A stretch of DNA of 64,000 nucleotides from the NCBI RefSeq assembly GCF_022690685.1, contig NZ_JALCYY010000020.1:1-64000 (forward strand), given 5' to 3'. The DNA comes from Anaeromyxobacter terrae. Lineage in GTDB: Bacteria; Myxococcota; Myxococcia; Myxococcales; Anaeromyxobacteraceae. This document shows, piece after piece, positions 16,027 to 26,585 of this stretch. A model generated the notes under the pieces. The model had not been told where the DNA came from and made no database searches. It worked only from the letters and a program-made list of their open reading frames with translations. The first letter of the stretch is position 1; each line of letters opens with the position of its first letter. Position numbers and translations under genes: made by a program.

Positions 16027-16052
16027 GAGGCCGCCCGTCCGCGGGCGGCCTC
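16027..16052 (+). terminator. Hairpin terminator after the proline-rich lipoprotein gene
   Basis: Perfect 11-bp stem GAGGCCGCCCG / CGGGCGGCCTC around TCCG, followed by TTCGCGTCT. It lies 50 nt after the stop at 15976. Confidence 0.65.
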
Positions 16053-16104
16053 TTCGCGTCTCGGCGCGCCGCCTTTCCGCCCCGGCCGTGACCTCTGCGG
16101 CAAC

Positions 16105-16132
16105 TTGCCGGGCCCGGTCGGGGTGATAGCGT
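16105..16132 (+). promoter_or_regulatory. Promoter giving a nearly leaderless transcript of the Fe-S oxidoreductase gene
   Basis: TTGCCG (16105-16110), 16-nt spacer, TAGCGT (16127-16132). Only 8 nt separate the -10 from ATG 16141, and no Shine-Dalgarno is present. Confidence 0.4.
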
Positions 16133-16140
16133 GCCGCGTC

Positions 16141-18177
16141 ATGAGCCCCCTCCTCACGGCCGCGATGCTCGTCTTCGCGCTCGCGTTCTTCGCGTTCACG
16201 ATGCTCCGGAGGCTCGCGCCGCTCCTCGCGCTCCGGCGCGACGACCGGATCTCGCGGACCGGCGAGCGGCTCGCGACGCTGCTGCGCTACGGCCTCGGCC
16301 AGAAGCGGCTCGTCGATCCGGAGGAGCGCGGTCCCGGCCTCCTCCACGTCGTCATCTTCGCGGCGTTCCTCGTGCTCGCGCTCCGCACGGTGACGCTCTT
16401 CGGGATGGGCTTCGCGGAGGGGTTCCACCTGCCGCTCCTCGCGCCCGAGGCCCCGCTCGGCCTCGTCTACGGCTTCGTGAAGGACCTCGTCGTGCTCGCG
16501 GCGCTCGTCGGCGTCGCGGGCTTCCTCTGGCGGCGGCTCGTCACGAAGCCGGACCGGGTGACGCTCTCGACCGAGGGCGTCGTGATCCTGCTCTTCATCG
16601 CCGGCCTCATGGTGACGGACCTCCTGTTCGAGGGGGCGGAGCTCCTCGCGCGCGGCGCGCCCGGCTCCGCGTGGGGACCGGCCGGCGCGCTCGGCCGCGC
16701 GCTCCTCGCGCCGCTCGCGCCCGGCCAGGCGCAGGCGCTCGGCGCCCTCGCCTTCTGGCTGCACCTCGCCATCATCCTCCTGTTCCTGAACGTGCTCCCG
16801 TTCGGGAAGCACTTCCACATCATCACCGGCCTGCCGAACGTGTTCTTCGCGCGGCTTCCCCCGGCTGTCGCGCTCCGCAAGCTCGAGCTCGAGGCGGAGG
16901 ACGCGAGCTTCGGGACCGCGACGGTGAAGGACCTGTCGTGGAAGGAGGCGTGGGACGTCTACAGCTGCACCGAGTGCGGCCGCTGCCAGACGCACTGCCC
17001 GACCTACGTCACCGGCAAGCCGCTCTCGCACAAGGAGGTGAACCGGTCGATCCGGCACCACCTCGGCGAGGTCGCCCCCCAGCTCACCGCCGCGGCCCGC
17101 GCGAAGGATCCGGCCGCTCGCGAGGCCGCGCTCGGCGCGCTCCCGCCCATCACCTCGGTCATCCCCCCGGAGACGTTCTGGGCCTGCACCACCTGCGGCT
17201 GGTGCGAGACCGCCTGCCCGGTGCTCATCGAGAACATCCCGCGCCTCGTGGACATGCGCCGGCAGCAGGTGCTCGTCGAGTCTGCCTTCCCGGACGAGGC
17301 GGCGCGCGTGTTCAAGGGGATCGAGACGCAGGGGAACCCCTGGGGCATCGGCTCGAACAAGCGCACCGAGTGGTGCGAGGACCTCGACGTGCCGCGCGCC
17401 GCGGCCGGCGAGCCGTTCGAGTACCTGTTCTTCGTGGGCTGCGCGGGTGCGTTCGACGACCGCCAGAAGAAGGTCTCACGGGCGATCGTGCGGATCCTCC
17501 GCGAGGCGAAGGTCTCGTTCGCCATCCTCGGCGAGGAGGAGACCTGCAACGGCGAGGCGGCCCGCCGGCTCGGCAACGAGTACCTGTTCCAGCTGCAGGC
17601 CCAGGCGAACGTCGACACGCTGAACGGCTACGGCGTGAAGAAGATCCTCGTCCAGTGCCCGCACTGCCTCAACACCATCAAGAACGAGCTGCCGCAGTTC
17701 GGCGGCCGCTACGAGGTCGTGCACCACGCCGAGCTCATCGCGAAGCTGGTCGCCGAGGGGAAGCTCACGCCCGGAGCGGCGGAGGGGCTGGGGCCCGTCA
17801 CCTTCCACGATCCGTGCTACCTCGCCCGCTGGAACGGCGTCACCGAGGCGCCCCGCGAGGCGCTCGGCGCGGTCGCGGGCGTGAAGCTCGTCGAGATGGA
17901 GCGCAACCGGCGGCAAGGCTTCTGCTGCGGCGCGGGCGGTGGCCGCTTCTGGCTCGAGGAGAAGCTCGGCACGCGGGTGAACCAGAACCGGGTGGACGAG
18001 GCGGCGCGGACGCTCGGCGAGACGGGCGGCGTCATCGCCACCGGCTGCCCGTTCTGCCTCACCATGATGAAGGACGGCGTGAACGAGACCGGCCGCGAGG
18101 AGAAGCTCAAGGTCATGGACGTCGCCGAGATCGTCGCGCTCGGGCTCCCCGCCGCACGCGCGCCGCGCGAAGGGTAG
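16141..18177 (+). CDS. Membrane-bound (Fe-S) oxidoreductase, EMO / HdrD-like
   Basis: 678 residues from ATG 16141. Residues 1-240 form about six transmembrane helices, like a nitrate-reductase gamma-type cytochrome b domain (His residues in GLLHVVIF, AFWLHLAI and FGKHFHIITG could ligate heme). Two [4Fe-4S] ferredoxin motifs follow (CTECGRCQTHCP near 278, CTTCGWCETACP near 349), then two CCG (DUF224) modules: CNGE...CPHC (about 470-510) and HDPCY...CCGAGGG...GCPFC (about 557-637). This is the architecture of ETF:(mena)quinone oxidoreductase, which passes electrons from reduced electron-transfer flavoprotein to the quinone pool during fatty-acid or aromatic oxidation. No etfAB genes lie in this window, so the partner is inferred. 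Other HdrD/GlcF-like roles are possible. Confidence 0.82.
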   Translation: MSPLLTAAMLVFALAFFAFTMLRRLAPLLALRRDDRISRTGERLATLLRYGLGQKRLVDPEERGPGLLHVVIFAAFLVLALRTVTLFGMGFAEGFHLPLLAPEAPLGLVYGFVKDLVVLAALVGVAGFLWRRLVTKPDRVTLSTEGVVILLFIAGLMVTDLLFEGAELLARGAPGSAWGPAGALGRALLAPLAPGQAQALGALAFWLHLAIILLFLNVLPFGKHFHIITGLPNVFFARLPPAVALRKLELEAEDASFGTATVKDLSWKEAWDVYSCTECGRCQTHCPTYVTGKPLSHKEVNRSIRHHLGEVAPQLTAAARAKDPAAREAALGALPPITSVIPPETFWACTTCGWCETACPVLIENIPRLVDMRRQQVLVESAFPDEAARVFKGIETQGNPWGIGSNKRTEWCEDLDVPRAAAGEPFEYLFFVGCAGAFDDRQKKVSRAIVRILREAKVSFAILGEEETCNGEAARRLGNEYLFQLQAQANVDTLNGYGVKKILVQCPHCLNTIKNELPQFGGRYEVVHHAELIAKLVAEGKLTPGAAEGLGPVTFHDPCYLARWNGVTEAPREALGAVAGVKLVEMERNRRQGFCCGAGGGRFWLEEKLGTRVNQNRVDEAARTLGETGGVIATGCPFCLTMMKDGVNETGREEKLKVMDVAEIVALGLPAARAPREG

Positions 18178-18181
18178 GGGG

Positions 18182-19099
18182 ATGGTGGAGCGGCTCCCGG
18201 CCCCGCCGCTCCCGCCCTTCCTCGCCCGGGCGCTCCCCTTCGAGCGCTCGACGGTCGCCGCGGGCGGGCTCGCCCTCCACGTCGTTGAGTCGGGCCCCGC
18301 CGGCGCGCCCACCGTCGTGCTCCTCCACGGGAACCCGACCTGGAGCTTTCTCTGGCGCGAGGTGGCCCTCCTGCTCCGGGACGCGCCGCTCCGGCTGGTG
18401 ATGCCCGACCTCCCCGGCCTCGGTCTCTCCGAGAAGCCGCGCGACCCGCGCTTCCACACGCTCGAGAACCACGCCCGCGTGATGGGCGCCCTCCTCGACG
18501 CCGTGGCGCCCGGCCGCTTCGTCCTCGTCGTGCACGACTGGGGCGGCCCCATCGGCCTCGCCGCGCTCGCCGCTCGGCCGGGCCGGCTCGCCGGCCTCGT
18601 CGTCACCAACACCGGCGTGGGCCCGCCGCGCCCGGGCGCGCGCAAGACCGCGTTCCACCGGCTCGCGAACCTGCCCGTCCTCCCCGCGCTCCTCTTCCGG
18701 CTCCTCGGCTTCCCGCAGAACGCGCTCCACCTCGCCCAGGCCGACCGCCGCTCGATCCGCGGCGACGTCGCGCGCGGCTACCGCTGGCCGCTCCGCCGCC
18801 TCCGCGATCGCGTCGCGCCCCTCGCGCTCGCCCGCATGGTCCCGCTCCGCCCCGATCACCCCTCCGTCTCGGGCCTCGAGCGCGCGCTCGCCGTCGCGAG
18901 CGCGTTCGACGGCCCGGCCGCGATCGTGTGGGGCGAGCGCGATCCGGTGCTCGGCCGCGCGCTCCGCGGGGTCGCCTCGGCGCTCCCCCAGGCGAGCGTG
19001 ACGCGCCTCCCCGCCGGCCACTACCCGCAGGAGGAGGCGCCCGGCCCGATCGCCGACGCCATCCGCGACGTCGCGCGCCGCGCGGGCTTCCTCTGCTGA
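18182..19099 (+). CDS. Alpha/beta hydrolase, haloalkane dehalogenase-like
   Basis: 305 residues from ATG 18182, 4 nt after the previous stop and preceded by a G-run. Alpha/beta-hydrolase features: HGNPTWSFLW (49-58), DLPGLGLSEKP (76-86), nucleophile elbow VVHDWGG with Asp119 as nucleophile and Trp120 next to it, the acid Asp254 in WGERDP, and His280 in AGHYPQEEAP. An Asp nucleophile followed by Trp together with Asn51 in HGNP is the halide-binding set of haloalkane dehalogenases, which hydrolyse carbon-halogen bonds to alcohols. Ordinary serine hydrolases would show GxSxG. The natural substrate is unknown, and this is unrelated to reductive dehalogenation. Cytoplasmic; probably co-transcribed with the oxidoreductase. 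Confidence 0.8.
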   Translation: MVERLPAPPLPPFLARALPFERSTVAAGGLALHVVESGPAGAPTVVLLHGNPTWSFLWREVALLLRDAPLRLVMPDLPGLGLSEKPRDPRFHTLENHARVMGALLDAVAPGRFVLVVHDWGGPIGLAALAARPGRLAGLVVTNTGVGPPRPGARKTAFHRLANLPVLPALLFRLLGFPQNALHLAQADRRSIRGDVARGYRWPLRRLRDRVAPLALARMVPLRPDHPSVSGLERALAVASAFDGPAAIVWGERDPVLGRALRGVASALPQASVTRLPAGHYPQEEAPGPIADAIRDVARRAGFLC

Positions 19100-19144
19100 G
19101 AGAGCGTGAAGGAACCGCCCGCCGCGACCCCTTCGACAGCAGGA

Positions 19145-19945
19145 TCATCGGCCGGCGGGGCGCGGGAACGCCGCCGCCGCCGCATCGAGCCGGCGCGCCA
19201 CCTCGCCCTCGAACGACTCGAGATCGTTCCCGGAGCGCGGATCGGCGCCCACGCAGGTGAGGATCTCGTCGTAGGGCGACGGCGCGGCGCCGAGGGCGTC
19301 GTAGTCGATCCGGCGCGGCAGGGGCTCGCCGTCGTTGCCCGGCCGGAACGCGCCGAAGAGCCCCTCCGAGCCGGGGGCGAGCTCCTCCTTCAGGGCGAGG
19401 AGCCGGCGCAGCGCGGCGCGGAAGGGAGCGTGCTCGAGGTGGCGGAGCTCCACCTGCGTCCCCGTGCGCGTCGCGACGCCGGCGAGCGCCGCGCGCAGGA
19501 ACGGAACGTCGGTGACCACGAGCCCGTAGAGGTGAAAGTCGCCCGCGAGGGCGCGAGCGAGGAGCGCCGCCTCCTCCTCCGACAGCCAGGCGTGGCTCGG
19601 GCAGAGGAACGCGTCGCAGGTGACGACGTCGTACGCGCCGCAGTCGCGCAGGTCGGCGCCGCCCGTCGCGAGCGGATGGGCGAGGCAGCCGACGCGCGTC
19701 TCCTCCGCGTCGAGGAAGCCGAGCAGCGGGCAGATCCGCACCGAGGGGAAGAGCGGCGTGGGCGCGCCCTCGGCGAGCGCCGCCGCCGCGGCGCGGAACG
19801 CGGCCGGGGTACGCGGGACGCGGGCGAGCGCGCGGGTGCGCCGGGAGAGCTCCGCGCGCAGGCCTTCGCGGGAGAGGTCGTGGCTGTTGTAGAGCCCGCA
19901 GCACGCGCCGCAGCTCGCCCCCGCCGTCTGGCAGAGCCGCAGCAC
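19145..19945 (-). CDS. Cys-rich conserved protein of unknown function
   Basis: 266 residues from GTG 19945, preceded by GGAGGAGTGAGG. It opens with LCQTAGASCGACCGLYN, three Cys in a tight cluster suited to bind a metal or Fe-S centre; further Cys occur in VRICPLLGFLD, VGCLAHP, RDCGAYDVVTCDAFLCPSHAWL. The spacing resembles Cys-rich YkgJ-like zinc/iron-chelating proteins, but I do not recognise the family with confidence. The rest is helical and soluble. It starts 9 nt after the archaemetzincin stop, so the two form an operon. Its convergent neighbour ends 45 bp away without an obvious terminator. Confidence 0.65.
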   Translation of the reverse strand: MLRLCQTAGASCGACCGLYNSHDLSREGLRAELSRRTRALARVPRTPAAFRAAAAALAEGAPTPLFPSVRICPLLGFLDAEETRVGCLAHPLATGGADLRDCGAYDVVTCDAFLCPSHAWLSEEEAALLARALAGDFHLYGLVVTDVPFLRAALAGVATRTGTQVELRHLEHAPFRAALRRLLALKEELAPGSEGLFGAFRPGNDGEPLPRRIDYDALGAAPSPYDEILTCVGADPRSGNDLESFEGEVARRLDAAAAAFPRPAGR

Positions 19946-19954
19946 CGCGAGGCC

Positions 19955-20464
19955 TCACTCCTCCGCGCCGAGCGCCGCCCGGCAGCTCGCGCACAGGCCC
20001 GGTCCCTTGCGGTCGGAGTCGGCGGCGTCGCGCGAGACGAACATGGCGCAGTGGTAGTCCGTGCAGTGCGAGAGGCCGAGGAGGTGGCCGGTCGCGTGGA
20101 CGGTCTCGACCTGCGCGCGGCGCCGGACCTCCCCCGGCTCGCCGTGCGAGAGCCGCGCGAGCGAGAAGATCGCCGCGCCCGCGTCGCGATCGGCGTCGCC
20201 GATCACGTAGGGCGCGTCGGGCAGGAACAGGTCGACGTCGGTGATCCCCACCACCGGGACGGGCCCGCTCCCGCCCGAGCGCAGCGAGGCGAGCCGGCGG
20301 AGGATCGAGGTCGCGTGGTACTGGCCGCGCGCCTCGTTGAACGCGTAGCGCGGGCGGTCGAGCGAGGGGCCGGCCTTCGCCGCGATCCCGAGCACGTCGC
20401 GCAGCGCGTGGCTCGCCTCGGCGACGAGCTTCGAGCCCACCTCGCCGAGGGGCACGAGGAGCAC
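19955..20464 (-). CDS. Archaemetzincin-like protein lacking the catalytic Glu
   Basis: 169 residues from GTG 20464, just before the first strand (LLVPLG). Archaemetzincins are zinc aminopeptidases with HExxHxxGxxH followed by Cx4CxMx17CxxC. This protein keeps most of the family: RYAFNEARGQYHATSILRRL, VGITDVDLFLPDAPYVIGDAD, AIFSLARL, SDRKGPGLCASC. The active site reads VHATGHLLGLSHC: all three zinc His are present, the Cx4CxM (CTDYHCAM) and CxxC are intact, but the general-base Glu after the first His is Ala (codon GCG instead of GAG). It should still bind zinc yet be unable to cleave peptides by the usual mechanism. It lies between tRNA-Gln and the Cys-rich gene. A single-base sequencing error cannot be excluded. 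Confidence 0.85.
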   Translation of the reverse strand: MLLVPLGEVGSKLVAEASHALRDVLGIAAKAGPSLDRPRYAFNEARGQYHATSILRRLASLRSGGSGPVPVVGITDVDLFLPDAPYVIGDADRDAGAAIFSLARLSHGEPGEVRRRAQVETVHATGHLLGLSHCTDYHCAMFVSRDAADSDRKGPGLCASCRAALGAEE

Positions 20465-20526
20465 GTGGCTCGGGCGCGCGAGCGCCTTCAGCTCCGCGCG
20501 CGCGCTGCCGGGCCTTGGGCCGGAGT

Positions 20527-20600
20527 TGGCTGAGGCGGAAGGATTCGAACCTTCATACGCGGATCCAAAGTCCGCAGTCCTGCCGTTGGACGACGCCTCA
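20527..20600 (-). tRNA. tRNA-Gln (TTG)
   Basis: 74 nt on the minus strand including an encoded CCA (20529-20527). Acceptor TGAGGCG/CGCCTCA; anticodon stem GCGGA/TCCGC around CTTTGGA (anticodon TTG); T arm GGTTCGAATCC. It lies 63 nt upstream of the archaemetzincin start, so both may share a transcript. Confidence 0.95.
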
Positions 20601-20700
20601 GAATCGTTGCGACGCACGGGCGGCCTGCTTTTCCTCGCTGCGCTCCCCCGGCGCGGGTTCCTCTCGTCGACGCGGGCCCCTCCACCCGCGCGGCAGCGAC

Positions 20701-21696
20701 CTACCAGCGTACCAGGGCACTCCCCCAGGTGAAACCCGCCCCGAACGCGCAGAGCCCCACGAGGTCGCCGCGCTTCACGCCCCGCTCCTCCACGGCCTCG
20801 GCGAGCGCGATGGGGATCGAGCCGGCGGTGGTGTTCCCGTACTTCTGGATGTTGTTGAAGACCTGGGCGTCCTCGAGCTCGAGGCTGCGCTGCACCATCT
20901 GCGCGATGCGCAGGTTCGCCTGGTGCGGCACGAGCACCTTCAGGTCCTTCGTCGTGAGCCCGTTCCGGTCGAGCGCGGCGCGCACCACCTCCGGCATCTT
21001 GGAGATGGCGTGCTTGAAGACCTTCTGCCCCTCCATGTGCGGGTAGATCGCGCCGGACTCGATGTGCGCGACCTGGACGCGCGGGTGGTACTTGGAGCCG
21101 GGCGCGTCGGTCCAGAGCTCCTTCGCGTAGCGCCCGTCGGCGTGGAGGTGCACGGACAGCACCCCGCGGCCCGGCTCGTCGGTGGCCTCGAGCAGGGCCG
21201 CGCCCGCGCCGTCGCCGAAGATCACCGCCACGTCCCGGCCGCGCGTGGACACGTCGAGGCCGGTCGAGTGGATCTCCGAGCCGACGAGCAGGACGCGCCG
21301 GTACACGCCGGCGCGGATCCAGGCGTCCGCGACCGAGAGCCCGTACAGGAAGCCCGAGCACTGGTTGCGCACGTCGAGCGCCGGCACTCCCGGGATGCCC
21401 AGCTTCGCGTTGAGGAAGCAGCCGTCGCCCGGGAACATGTGGTCGGGCGAGAGGGAGGCGTAGATGATCGCCTCGATGTCGCTCGCCTTCCACCCCGCCT
21501 TGTCGAGCGCGCGCTTCGTCGCCTCGAAGGCCAGGTCCGAGTTCTCGGTCCCCTCGCGCACCCAGCGCCGCTCCCGGATCCCGGTCCGCTCCTGGATCCA
21601 GGCGTCGGACGTCTCCATGCGGCGGGTGAGCTCCTCGTTCGTGACGACGCGGTCGGGGACGAAGGTGCCGAGGGCGGCGAAGGCGGCGCGGGGCAT
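20701..21696 (-). CDS. fabH: 3-oxoacyl-ACP synthase III (FabH) family
   Basis: 331 residues from ATG 21696. KAS III condenses an acyl-CoA primer with malonyl-ACP to start fatty acid synthesis. Features: LGTFVPDRVVTNEEL near the N-terminus, TSDAWIQERTGIRERRW, active-site Cys in NQCSGFLYGL (usual form ACSGF), His in VPHQANLRI, Asn in GNTTAGSIPIAL, and C-terminal CAFGAGFTWGSALVRW. Length is normal (E. coli 317 aa). It stands alone, not in a fab cluster, 65 bp downstream of gyrB on the same strand. The Gln-Cys variant suggests that a specialised primer, or a role in secondary lipid synthesis, is possible. Confidence 0.88.
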   Translation of the reverse strand: MPRAAFAALGTFVPDRVVTNEELTRRMETSDAWIQERTGIRERRWVREGTENSDLAFEATKRALDKAGWKASDIEAIIYASLSPDHMFPGDGCFLNAKLGIPGVPALDVRNQCSGFLYGLSVADAWIRAGVYRRVLLVGSEIHSTGLDVSTRGRDVAVIFGDGAGAALLEATDEPGRGVLSVHLHADGRYAKELWTDAPGSKYHPRVQVAHIESGAIYPHMEGQKVFKHAISKMPEVVRAALDRNGLTTKDLKVLVPHQANLRIAQMVQRSLELEDAQVFNNIQKYGNTTAGSIPIALAEAVEERGVKRGDLVGLCAFGAGFTWGSALVRW

Positions 21697-21761
21697 CGCG
21701 GGGTCCTTGGTGATCGCCCGCGCTGCGCTGCCCAGAGGCTCGCGCGCGCGGGCGGCTTGGG

Positions 21762-24257
<2,496 letters not shown>

Positions 24258-24273
24258 TTAGGCGAGACAGTGG

Positions 24274-24302
24274 GGTATAGCAGGCAAGGCGGCTGCTGGC
24301 AA
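24274..24302 (-). promoter_or_regulatory. gyrB promoter
   Basis: Minus strand TTGCCA (24302-24297, 5 of 6), 17-nt spacer, TATACC (24279-24274, 4 of 6). +1 near 24267, about 50 nt before the CTG start. It sits between recF and gyrB, so gyrB need not depend on dnaN-recF transcription. Confidence 0.55.
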
Positions 24303-24336
24303 CGTTCCCTTCTGCGACCCAAGTCTTCGGATCGAC

Positions 24337-25446
24337 TCAGGAAACGAGCGGGGTCACCACCCCGCGCTCCACCCTATAGAAGGTCGTATCCGGACCTGCC
24401 GCGGGCTCGATGAGGCGCCGGTCGGTGGAGGTGAGGAACGCCTGCGCCGGCAGCGCGGCCAGGTAGGCGAGCAAGTAGCGGTTCTTGGCGGGATCGAGCT
24501 CGGATGACACGTCGTCGAGCAGGAGCAGCGGCGGGCGCCCGAGCGCCGCGCGCAGGTTCTCGATCTCGGCGATCTTGAGGGCGAGCACGAGCGCGCGCTG
24601 CTGCCCCTGGCTCGCGTAGGCGCGCGCGCCGCGGCCGTCGAGCGCGAGGACCAGCTCGTCCATGTGGGGGCCGGCGGAGGTGAAGCCGCGCTCCCGATCG
24701 CGCTCGAGCCGCGCCGCGAGGGCCGCGTCGAGGCGCGCCGCCACCTCCTCCTCGCTCCCCTCGCCGGGCACGCCCGCCGCCGGCCGGTAGGCGAAGCGTG
24801 CGTCCGGCGCCTCGGGGCCGGAGATCTCGCTGAAGGCGGCGCGCACCCGCGGCGCGAGCTCGTCGACGAGCGCCTGCCGGCGCCGCACGAGCCGCGCCCC
24901 GGCCCGCACGAGCGGGGCGCGGAAGCTCGCCTCGACCTCCGCGACCCCGCCGCGCAGGGCCGCGTTCCGGGCGCGCAGCGCCCGCACGTAGTCGCGCGCC
25001 TCCCCCAGCACGGCCGGCCAGCGGTTGAACGCGGCCCGATCGAGGAAGCGGCGGCGACCCTCCGGTCCGCCCTTCACGAGCAGCAGGTCGTCCGGGGCGA
25101 AGCACACGGCGGCGAGCCCCTCGAAGTAGTCGTCGAGCCGATCCTGTGGCTTGCCGTCGAGGAGCGCGATCCGGCCGCCCGCGGCGACCTGCACCGCCAC
25201 CCGACGGACCCCGCCCGGCCCGTCGAAGTCGCCCGCGACCTCGCCCTTCTCGGCGCCGTGGCGGACGAGCTCCACGAGCCGCGCCGCCCGGAGCGGCTTC
25301 AGCGTGGTGAGGAAGTAGATGGCCTCGAGGAGGTTCGTCTTCCCCTGGCCGTTCTCGCCGAGGAGCACCGTCGCGCGCGGCGAGGGCGCGAGCTCCACCT
25401 CGGCGAGGTTTCTGAAGTCCTTTACGGCGAGGGAGAGGAGCTTCAC
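24337..25446 (-). CDS. recF: DNA replication and repair protein RecF
   Basis: 369 residues from GTG 25446. RecF is an SMC-like ATPase that loads RecA at single-strand gaps with RecO and RecR. Walker A GENGQGKTN near residue 31, the RecF region AVCFAPDDLLLVKGGPEGRRRFLD, signature YASQGQQRALVLALK, and Walker B LLLLDDVSSELD are all present. Length is typical (E. coli 357 aa). The start is 8 nt after the dnaN stop, so it is co-transcribed with dnaN, the usual origin arrangement. Confidence 0.96.
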   Translation of the reverse strand: MKLLSLAVKDFRNLAEVELAPSPRATVLLGENGQGKTNLLEAIYFLTTLKPLRAARLVELVRHGAEKGEVAGDFDGPGGVRRVAVQVAAGGRIALLDGKPQDRLDDYFEGLAAVCFAPDDLLLVKGGPEGRRRFLDRAAFNRWPAVLGEARDYVRALRARNAALRGGVAEVEASFRAPLVRAGARLVRRRQALVDELAPRVRAAFSEISGPEAPDARFAYRPAAGVPGEGSEEEVAARLDAALAARLERDRERGFTSAGPHMDELVLALDGRGARAYASQGQQRALVLALKIAEIENLRAALGRPPLLLLDDVSSELDPAKNRYLLAYLAALPAQAFLTSTDRRLIEPAAGPDTTFYRVERGVVTPLVS

Positions 25447-25454
25447 ACGGGACG

Positions 25455-26585
25455 TCAGATCCGCATCGGCATCACCACCGCGGTGAAGCCCTGGTCCTTC
25501 TCGTCGCCGCCGCGGAGCACGCCTGGCGAGAGGTCGTCCGCGAGCTCGAGCTGCACGTCGGCGCTCTTCACGACCGCGAGCACGTCCATGAGGTAGCGCG
25601 CGTTGAACCCGATCTTGAGCGGCTCGCCCTCGTACTCGACCGGCACCTCCTCCTTCGCCTCGCCGAGGTCCGGGTTCTGCGAGAGCACCCGGAGCGTGCC
25701 CTTCGAGAGCTCGAGCTTCACCGCGTGGGCCTTGTCGGTGGAGAGGAGCGAGATGCGGCGCAGTGTCTCGAGGAAGCGGTCGCGGCCGATGCGCACCACC
25801 TTCTCCCCCTGCTTCGGGATGACCTGCCGGTAGTCCGGGAAGAGCCCCTCGATGAGCCGCATCGAGAGGGTGACGCCCTTGCGGTGGAAGATGGCGCTGT
25901 TCTCGACGAAGCCGAGCTTCGTCTCGCCGCCCGCCTCGCCCCCCTCCACCGCCTCGGCGAGGAGCTTGCGGAGCTCCTGGAGCCCCTTCTTCGGCAGGAT
26001 CACGCCGCGCTTCAGCCCGAACGTTCCGCTCACCGCGCGCTCGGAGAGCGAGAGCCTATGACCGTCCGTCGCGACGAGGCGGAGCAGCTCGGGGCCGGGC
26101 TCGAAGTAGACGCCGTTCAGGTTGTAGCGGGTCTCGTCGTTCGAGACGGCGAAGAAGGTGCGCTCGATCATCTCGAGCAGCTCGTCCGGCTTCACGTCCG
26201 CGAAGGTCACCTTCTCGAAGCGCGGCAGCGCCGGGAAGTCCTCGGCGGGGAGGCCCACGATGCGGAACTCGGAGGGGCCGCTCCGCACCTCGAGGTAGTT
26301 GTTGTTCGCCCGCTTGAGCGTGACCTGCTGCTCGGGCAGGGCGCGGACGATCTCGTACAGGTGGCGCGCGGAGACGGCGAGGGCGCCCTCCTTCAGCACC
26401 TCGCAGCTCTCGTCGTGCTCGGACGAGACGGCGAGGTCGAGGTCGGTCGCGGAGACGACGAGCTGACCCTTCTTCGCCTCGAGGAGGACGTGGGAGAGGA
26501 TCGGCATCGTGCTCTTCTTTTCCACGATGCCCTGGGAGCGCCCGAGCGCCTTCGAGAGCTCAGCGACTCCGATCTTCAGTTCCAT
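25455..26585 (-). CDS. dnaN: DNA polymerase III sliding clamp (beta subunit)
   Basis: 376 residues from ATG 26585, with AAGAGGA upstream. The clamp dimer encircles DNA and tethers the polymerase. Three repeats of the clamp fold can be traced: start MELKIGVAELSKALGRSQGIVEKKSTMPILSH, ATDGHRLSLSE in the second domain, GLFPDYRQVIPK and the C-terminus VVMPMRI typical of the family's M-P-x-R/M-L/I end. The frame is open upstream to 26789, but that part is the origin-like intergenic region. Confidence 0.97.
   Translation of the reverse strand: MELKIGVAELSKALGRSQGIVEKKSTMPILSHVLLEAKKGQLVVSATDLDLAVSSEHDESCEVLKEGALAVSARHLYEIVRALPEQQVTLKRANNNYLEVRSGPSEFRIVGLPAEDFPALPRFEKVTFADVKPDELLEMIERTFFAVSNDETRYNLNGVYFEPGPELLRLVATDGHRLSLSERAVSGTFGLKRGVILPKKGLQELRKLLAEAVEGGEAGGETKLGFVENSAIFHRKGVTLSMRLIEGLFPDYRQVIPKQGEKVVRIGRDRFLETLRRISLLSTDKAHAVKLELSKGTLRVLSQNPDLGEAKEEVPVEYEGEPLKIGFNARYLMDVLAVVKSADVQLELADDLSPGVLRGGDEKDQGFTAVVMPMRI

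Noticed and set aside
25446-25454. Separate promoter for recF
   Set aside because: Only 8 nt lie between dnaN and recF; recF is read as part of the dnaN transcript.
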